Positions 52,801-59,500 of a stretch of DNA of 62,061 nucleotides are shown here, piece by piece. Made by a program: the position numbers and the translations under genes. Source of the stretch: Calditrichota bacterium (GTDB lineage Bacteria; Calditrichota; Calditrichia; RBG-13-44-9; J042). The DNA lies in NCBI GenBank assembly GCA_013150955.1, contig JAADJD010000032.1, forward strand, positions 1-62,061. Direction: 5' to 3'. The notes under the pieces are model-generated. The model searched no databases. It saw only the letters and a list, made by a program, of their open reading frames with translations, and was not told the DNA's origin. Every line of letters starts with the position of its first letter. Position 1 is the stretch's first letter.

Positions 52801-53601
52801 TTATGATTCATCAGTTTTAATGGTGCGCTCTTCTTTCACCGCGAATCGATCCAGCAGCTGCTGTAAGAATGTGTTGCAAATGTGAAAACATTCCACATCT
52901 ACTGCGGGTTGCTGGACTGCAGCTGCGGCCATATAGGCCTTTTCCGGCTGAAGGTGAATCAATTTCCACTCCTCCCGCTTCCCCAGCTCTTCTTTCAACG
53001 TCAGAATACCGGGCGGTTCATCTGGCAGCAGGGTTACATCAAACCAGTTCAGGGGGATGGAAAGTCCCCGTCCGTGCGCTTTAATAAACGCTTCCTTCCG
53101 CGTCCAGCAGCGGAAGAACGATTCCACCTGCTCCTCACCAGACAATCGAGATAGTTTTTGATATTCCGTGGGGGAGAAAAATCGTCTGGCAATGTCCAAT
53201 CCTGAATGGCGGGAATCGATCCGCTCCACGTCCACCCCCACGGGACGATCATTCACAAATCCCAGCAAAATAACATCACCGGAATGGGACAGGTTAAACT
53301 GAATGTTCACCGGATTCTGCTCCGGATGTAAAAAGGGCTTTCCAAATTGATTGTACTGAAACCGTAGCGATTGGGGATGTTGCTTCAAATAAGCTGCCAG
53401 CAATAAGCGGAGAACCGCCCGCCCCAGGATATAGCGCTGCCGATCCGCCTCAAAGTGGAATCGCCGGGCTCGATCCCTTTCATCTTCGGATAACAATCTG
53501 GCCAGTCGGGTAAGAACCGGTTGTCCTTCAGCAACGGTCATCCTCCACAGATGCACACTCCGGGTTGGCAGGGTGTTGATGTGTTCTACGGGTTGCCACA
53601 T
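52801..53601 (-). CDS. Sfp-type 4'-phosphopantetheinyl transferase
   Basis: A 266-residue protein with the Sfp-type signature: FNLSHSGDVILLGFVNDRPVGVDVERID (magnesium-binding Asp and Glu) and FFRCWTRKEAFIKAHGRGL, about 43 residues apart, with RYILGRAVLRLLLA before them. Sfp-type enzymes attach phosphopantetheine to peptidyl carrier domains. The start is ATG 53601, seven bases before the TEII stop in direction of transcription, with GCAGGAG upstream. It activates the NRPS encoded in the same operon. Confidence 0.93.
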   Translation of the reverse strand: MWQPVEHINTLPTRSVHLWRMTVAEGQPVLTRLARLLSEDERDRARRFHFEADRQRYILGRAVLRLLLAAYLKQHPQSLRFQYNQFGKPFLHPEQNPVNIQFNLSHSGDVILLGFVNDRPVGVDVERIDSRHSGLDIARRFFSPTEYQKLSRLSGEEQVESFFRCWTRKEAFIKAHGRGLSIPLNWFDVTLLPDEPPGILTLKEELGKREEWKLIHLQPEKAYMAAAAVQQPAVDVECFHICNTFLQQLLDRFAVKEERTIKTDES

Positions 53602-53607
53602 GGCCGT

Positions 53608-54390
53608 TTACTCCTGCTTCAGTGTCCGTGCTCGCACCCGGATCTCCAGCTCACGGGTTAAAATTTCAATGATCTCCATCCGAAAGTCATTGAGGAAAAA
53701 ATGACCGCCGGGGAAAAATCGGGCCGTAAATTTTGAGCGGGTCTGTTCCTTCCAGGCTTCCACCTGTTCCGGCCTGACGGAAACATCCTTTAATCCCCCA
53801 AACGCTGTAATGGGAACGTCCAGCGGTGGTTCCGGCCGGTAAACATAATTTTCACACATCCCAAAATCGGCACGAAGGATGGGTAACAAAATTTCCATTA
53901 ATTCCTGATGTTCCAGGACTTCCGCGGGGGTACCGTCCAGTTCTTTCAACTTTGCTTTGAATTCCGCATCCGGCAAGGTATGCAGAGGGGGATCGGCCTC
54001 GTCCGGTATGGTAGGGGCATTGCGACCGGAAACAAACAGCTGCAACGGCAACGGCAAACCATGACGTCGGAAATAGCGGATCAATTCAAAGCCAATCAAC
54101 GCCCCCATGCTATGGCCGAAAATGGCATACGGTCGGTTCAAATGGGATTTCAACGCCGCAGCCAGATCGGGAATTAATCTGTCCAGTTCGCGGTACGGGG
54201 TTTCCAGTAGTCGCTTCCCTCTACCGGGCAACTCAATGGCCACCAGCTCAATAAACTCCGGTAACACCTCCACCCAATTCCGGTAAATTACGCTACCAGC
54301 ACCCGCATAAGGGAAACAAAACAATCGTACCGGCGCGTTGGGATTGGGTCGCGGAATCACCAACCATCGATTTTCGGCCGAAACCGTCAT
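53608..54390 (-). CDS. Type II thioesterase (NRPS editing)
   Basis: About 260 residues. It shows the alpha/beta-hydrolase TEII pattern: LFCFPYAGAGSVIYRNW, IFGHSMGALIGFEL (nucleophile Ser), an acidic residue in PITAFGGLKDVSV and a final GGHFFLND with catalytic His. TEII enzymes remove mischarged groups from carrier domains. The longest frame begins at 54414, but ATG 54390 is preferred because an AAGGA site and the family N-terminus (ENRWLVIPRPNPNAPVRLFC) follow it. It lies between MbtH and the phosphopantetheinyl transferase. Confidence 0.94.
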   Translation of the reverse strand: MTVSAENRWLVIPRPNPNAPVRLFCFPYAGAGSVIYRNWVEVLPEFIELVAIELPGRGKRLLETPYRELDRLIPDLAAALKSHLNRPYAIFGHSMGALIGFELIRYFRRHGLPLPLQLFVSGRNAPTIPDEADPPLHTLPDAEFKAKLKELDGTPAEVLEHQELMEILLPILRADFGMCENYVYRPEPPLDVPITAFGGLKDVSVRPEQVEAWKEQTRSKFTARFFPGGHFFLNDFRMEIIEILTRELEIRVRARTLKQE

Positions 54391-54522
54391 CACCTGTCCA
54401 TTCCTTTCGTGCATGGGTTTCTAATATTTCCGGTTTTTTCCAGACGCCCTCTAAAAATACCAAATGGCGGGGCAAACCACACCGGACTCCCTGACCCGAT
54501 TTCTCCCCCGCCATCTGGTGGT

Positions 54523-54753
54523 TTAATTTTTCTGGCTCTGCTCCATTTGAGCCATTTTCTTCCGCAAACTCAGCGGCCGCATATCCGTCCACACTTCTTT
54601 AATATAGGCCAGACACTCTTCCTTTGTTCCGGTTTTGCCCACGTCCTTCCAGCCCAGAGGATTCTCGCGATCGGCCGGCCAGATGGAATATTGTTCCTCA
54701 TGATTCACCACAACCTTGTAAATCATTTTGTCTTCCCGGTCTTCAGCGCTCAT
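54523..54753 (-). CDS. MbtH-like protein
   Basis: A 76-residue protein with the MbtH signature: [51 protein letters not shown], including the conserved N-E-E-Q-Y-S-x-W-P and the G-W motif. MbtH proteins bind adenylation domains and are needed for their solubility or activity. AGGAGG lies eight bases before ATG 54753. An imperfect long hairpin GGCGGGG...CCCCGCC (about 54465-54515) between it and the thioesterase may act on the transcript. Partner is the NRPS of this cluster. Confidence 0.96.
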   Translation of the reverse strand: MSAEDREDKMIYKVVVNHEEQYSIWPADRENPLGWKDVGKTGTKEECLAYIKEVWTDMRPLSLRKKMAQMEQSQKN

Positions 54754-54899
54754 ATCCGCGTCCTCCTGATTTTTTTATAAACTAACCTTTTTTCTCCACA
54801 TAGCGTGTGATTTGATATCCAATTCTATTAAATGAATTTTTTAATCGCCTCAGTTCCCCATTGACTTCAAAGCCCTAATGTTTCTTCAAGTTAGAATTC

Positions 54900-56210
54900 T
54901 TACCCGTTCATCGACTCCGGCGTTTTGGGTTGATCGAAGGCCAGAAACTGCCGGAAACTGCGCCGCATGGCGACCATTAAAATAATGAAAATGATGATGG
55001 TTCCACAGGCGATGAAGACCAGCGGTATGTTTTTACCGGTTAAATCCCCCACAATGCCGCCAACCCCCATGCCCAGCGGAGCAATGCTGGCCGAAAAGGT
55101 GTTCAACAGGCCAAACACCCTGCCGCGCATTTCGGTGGCGATGACCTGCTGCAGGATGCTGATGATGTTCACAAAAATGAATCCGCCCATCATGCCGGAA
55201 AGGCAGGCAAAAATTACTGCCAGAGAAGGCACGATGAACAATCCCAGGGCAATGGGGGTTAACCCCTGTACCAGCATGGCCAGGATTAACACCACTGCCC
55301 GGCGTTTTCCCCGAAACCGAAATATCCCGGCAAAGATAGAGCCCATGAGCGATCCCACCCCCAGGGCCAGCAGCAGCAGCCCCACCCATTCTTCACCAAT
55401 TTTTAAAAAATCCAGCACATAAAATGGTAGCAAAACCATGATGGGCATGGTGAAAAAATTTAAGATAGCCGAAGCCAGAAACAATCCCCGGAGCCCTGGA
55501 AAATGCCACATGAATTCAAAGCCTTCTTTCAGATCCTGCTTAATCTTCGCCAGTAGGGTTCCCGAATCTTCTCTCTGGCTTCGCTGGACATCCGGTATTT
55601 TGATGAACGATTCCGAGATGGCGGAAATCCAGTAGGTCAGCCCGTTGATCAGCACGATCATCGGCGCACCGATGGCTTTGTAAAGAAATCCTCCAATGGC
55701 CGTTCCGATAAACCCCGCCACCCGGAAGGATGCCTGACGCAATGAATTGGCCCGTTCAATCATCTCCCGCGGAACAATGCTGGGAATGGAGGCCGTAACC
55801 GCGGGGATGAAAAACGAACTGACAATGCCATTCAGCGTGACCACAATAAACATTCCCAGCAGGATTACCCGCACGTGCGTGGGGTACATAAACATCAGTG
55901 TTCCCAGGCTGAACATCAATAATCCACTGATGGCATCGCTGGTTACAATGATTTTTTTGCGAGAAAACCGATCGGCAAATACGCCACCCAGAGCGCTGGA
56001 AAAAACTGCCGGGATGCTGGCCAGCATCATCAGGATCCCCAGAATGCTGCTGGACTCGGTCACTTCCTTTACCCACAGCATCATGGCAATGGAAAACAAT
56101 TCGGAGCCTGCGCGGCTCACAAACTGTCCCTGCCACAGCAGCACGTAATTGGCATTCAACAGGCGCGTGGGTTCCTGCAAATCATTCTTGCGTTCGATAG
56201 AGACATCCAT
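54900..56210 (-). CDS. MFS exporter (EntS/MFS_3 type)
   Basis: About 436 residues, 12 predicted transmembrane helices. Characteristic segments are LLWQGQFVSRAGSELFSIAMMLWV, the loop 2-3 motif GGVFADRFSRKKII, SLRQASFRVAGFIGTAIGGFLY and GSLMGSIFAGIF. The MFS_3 group contains siderophore and antibiotic exporters. The frame begins with TTG at 56243; ATG 56210 has GAGGTGG just upstream and is preferred. It is the first gene after the NRPS and probably exports the peptide. A MITE-like copy separates it from the NRPS stop. Confidence 0.92.
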   Translation of the reverse strand: MDVSIERKNDLQEPTRLLNANYVLLWQGQFVSRAGSELFSIAMMLWVKEVTESSSILGILMMLASIPAVFSSALGGVFADRFSRKKIIVTSDAISGLLMFSLGTLMFMYPTHVRVILLGMFIVVTLNGIVSSFFIPAVTASIPSIVPREMIERANSLRQASFRVAGFIGTAIGGFLYKAIGAPMIVLINGLTYWISAISESFIKIPDVQRSQREDSGTLLAKIKQDLKEGFEFMWHFPGLRGLFLASAILNFFTMPIMVLLPFYVLDFLKIGEEWVGLLLLALGVGSLMGSIFAGIFRFRGKRRAVVLILAMLVQGLTPIALGLFIVPSLAVIFACLSGMMGGFIFVNIISILQQVIATEMRGRVFGLLNTFSASIAPLGMGVGGIVGDLTGKNIPLVFIACGTIIIFIILMVAMRRSFRQFLAFDQPKTPESMNG

Positions 56211-56334
56211 TTTCCACCTCGATTGGTTTAACCGCTTGCCCAATTTCCGTCGCTCCTTTCATCACGTTCCAGGTTGCGCTGGTACTCTCAGGTTTGTTGA
56301 TTCCGGCATTTTTCGTCTTCACCATTCCATTTAA

Positions 56335-56487
56335 CCCAGATTACGCACTAAACCACGAGTTGTACGAATTAACACTAATAAAATACATTGAACATATCTG
56401 GATGAAAATTCATTTCGAGGTTTATTCGCGATTTTATTGACATTTTTGGTTCATTCGCGTGATTCGCAGTTGAATGCATTATCCGGG
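56335..56487. repeat. MITE-like element, copy 16
   Basis: Left end CCCAGATTACGCACTAA, right end GCATTATCCGGG, exact TTTAA flanking repeats (56330-56334, 56488-56492). It lies in the NRPS operon, between the NRPS stop (56519) and the exporter start. Confidence 0.85.
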
Positions 56488-56518
56488 TTTAACCGATTCG
56501 TTGTTTTTCCGCGAATGA

Positions 56519-59500
56519 TCACCTCTTCAGGGCCTTTCGAATTTGTTCCGCCAGCTGCTGAACGTGTGGGTCGGTCATCATGCTGAGATGATCTCCCGGT
56601 ACCCGAAGAATCTCCACTCCGTCCTCTGCCAGTTCCTTCCATCCAAGGTCCAGCGGCAGATCTGGATCGTTGGCATGTTCATCGGAGACCACCACGGTAA
56701 TCTTTCCGGGATACGGACGATGTTTGTAACGCCGCCAGGCTTCGGTCTGCGTCTGGATGATTCGAATATAATTTTTAAACATGGCCTGGGTAATAAAGCG
56801 CGGTAAAATTTTGGCTTTTTTGGCTTTTTTCAGCACAAACTTAAACCGGGCATCGGAATCCATGGCGCGCAATTCGTCCACCGAAAGGTCAAAATAGCGC
56901 CTAAACATATCCACCAGCATTTCGGCTTCGTCCTCGGGTTCGTCGTCCGGCAAATACGGCCCCTGGTCCAGCATGCCCAGAAACGCCACCGATTGCCCCA
57001 TGGCCACCAGCTGTTGCGCCATCTCGTAGGCAATGATTACCCCCAGAGACCAGCCAGCGATGTGGTACGGGCCTTCGGGCTGTCGCTTGCGGATGGCCTC
57101 CACGTAAGCGGTGGCCATTTCTTCAATTTCCGTGTGGATGGGCTGTTTTCCGGTCAGCCCTTTTGCCTGAATCCCGTAAACCGGGAATTCGCTGCCCAGC
57201 AGACGCCCCAGCTCGGCGTACCAGTGGACGCTGCCACCGGATGGATGCACGATGTAGAGGGTCGGTTCGCCAGTGGGCTTCTTGCCCTTCCACAGTTTGA
57301 TTAACGGAGACCATTTCTCCTCTCTGGCGGATTGCTCTTCCCGGAGGAGTTCGGCCAATTTCTCGATGGTCGGCTCCTGTACCAGGGTTACCAGCGGCAC
57401 CTCCTTCTGGAACCGCTCCTGAATCAGCGTAATCAATCGCAATGCCAGCAGGGAATGGCCACCCAGATCGAAGAAATTATCCCGGATACCGATGGGACGC
57501 ACATTCAACACCTCCTCCCACAGACGCACCAGTTTGAGTTCCAGGGCATCCCGTGGGGGCACAAATTCTTTCCGGATCACGGCCTCGCCACCGGGTTCCG
57601 GGAGACGCCGACGGTCAATTTTACCGTTGGGCGTCAGTGGAAAGGTCTCCATCTCCACAAATACTGAGGGCACCATGTAATCTGGCAAATACTGTTTTAG
57701 ATATTGCTGGAGATCGTCGATAGCCGGGCCAGGCGTGGTTGCGGGAATAAAGTAGGCCACCAGCCGTTTTTCGCCCCCGGCGTCGTCCCTTGCCACCACC
57801 ACCGCTTCTTTAACCGCAGGATGCCCGGCCAGGGTGGCCTCGATTTCCCCCAGTTCAATCCGAAAACCCCGCACCTTAACCTGATGATCAATCCGCCCCA
57901 GAAACTCGATGGTACCATCGGGCAGGTAACGGGCCAGGTCACCGGTACGGTAGAGCCGGCTGCCCGGTTCTTTCGAGAACGGATTGGGCACAAACTTTTC
58001 GGCGGTCAAATCGGGTTGATTGAGGTAGCCGCGAGCCAACCCCACGCCGGCAATACACAACTCTCCCGGCACGCCCACGGGCTGGAGGTTCAGATTTTCA
58101 TCCACAATGTAGACCTGAACATTGGCAATGGGTTTTCCGATGGGCACGTTGGTACCGTCCGGTGCCTTTTTAACCGGATGCACGGTGGCACACACGGTAT
58201 TTTCCGTGGGCCCATAGGCATTGATGAAACGCCGCCCCTTAGCCCAGCGCTGTACCAGCTCCGGTGGACAGGCCTCGCCAGCAGATACGATCGTTTTCAA
58301 ATGGGGCAGTTTGGCATCCGGAAGCACCGCCAGTACCGAGGGGGGTAAGGTAATTTTGGTGATCATTTCCACCTGAAGCATATCCACAAAGGTTTCACCA
58401 AAGGTCAACCATTCTTCGTCAGTTAGGTACAGGCGGGCGCCGCGGCAAAGGGTAATGAAAATCTCGGAAACCGAAGCATCGAAGCTGAAGGAAGCAAACT
58501 GCAGCACCCGGCTGTCGGGACGAATTCCAAAAGCATCAATTTGCGCCTGAACCAGATTGACCAATCCCCGATGCTGAATCATGGTGCCCTTGGGCTTACC
58601 CGTCGAGCCGGAAGTGTAAATGACATAAGCCAGATTGTCCGGAAATACCGCCACATCCGGATTCTTTCGGGCCATTTTCTCGATTTCATCCCACTGCGCA
58701 TCCAGCAAAATGCGTGTCCCTTCAAAATCTTCAAATCGGCTGGCATAGGCCTTTTTGGTTAACAACACCGGCACCCCCGCATCTTCCAGCATGTAAAACA
58801 GCCGTTCATCGGGATATTTCGGATCCAGCGGCAGGTAAGCGCCTCCGGCTTTCAGGATGGCCAGGATGGCCACCACCATTTCCACAGACTTCTCCACGCT
58901 GACGCCCACCACGGTCTCGGATCGTACCCCAAGGGAGATTAAATAATGCGCCAGCTGATTGGCCTTTTCATTCAGCTCTTTGTAAGATAACTGGATGCGC
59001 TGCAGGGTGCTCTGGCGGAACACCAGCGCCACCGCATCGGGTGTTTTGGTAACCTGCTTTTCAAACAACTCGTGAATGCATCGCTTTTCGGAAAATTTTC
59101 GCGCGGTATTGTTCCAGCCTTCCACCACCTGACGATATTCTCGCGGGGTGACAATGTCCACATGGGCCAGGGGCCTTTCCAGATCCTCCGCCAGCTGCTG
59201 AAGAATCCGCTGATAATGCCCCAGCATGCGCTTGATGGTTGCCGGACTGAACCGCTGAATATCGTATACGGCCTCTATTTGCAACACATCGCCCGGCAAC
59301 ACACCCAGCGTGATCGGGAAATTGGTTTGTTCTCGGGTCAGGATGTCGATCACCTGCAGGTCGCCCTGGGTATCGCCGACCGTTGAGGACACGGGATAGT
59401 TTTCGAATACCACCAGCGTCTGGAATAACGGTAGATCCGGTGGAACATCGCTCCACTGTTGTATTCGGACCAGCGGGGTGTATTCATATTGACGGATTTC

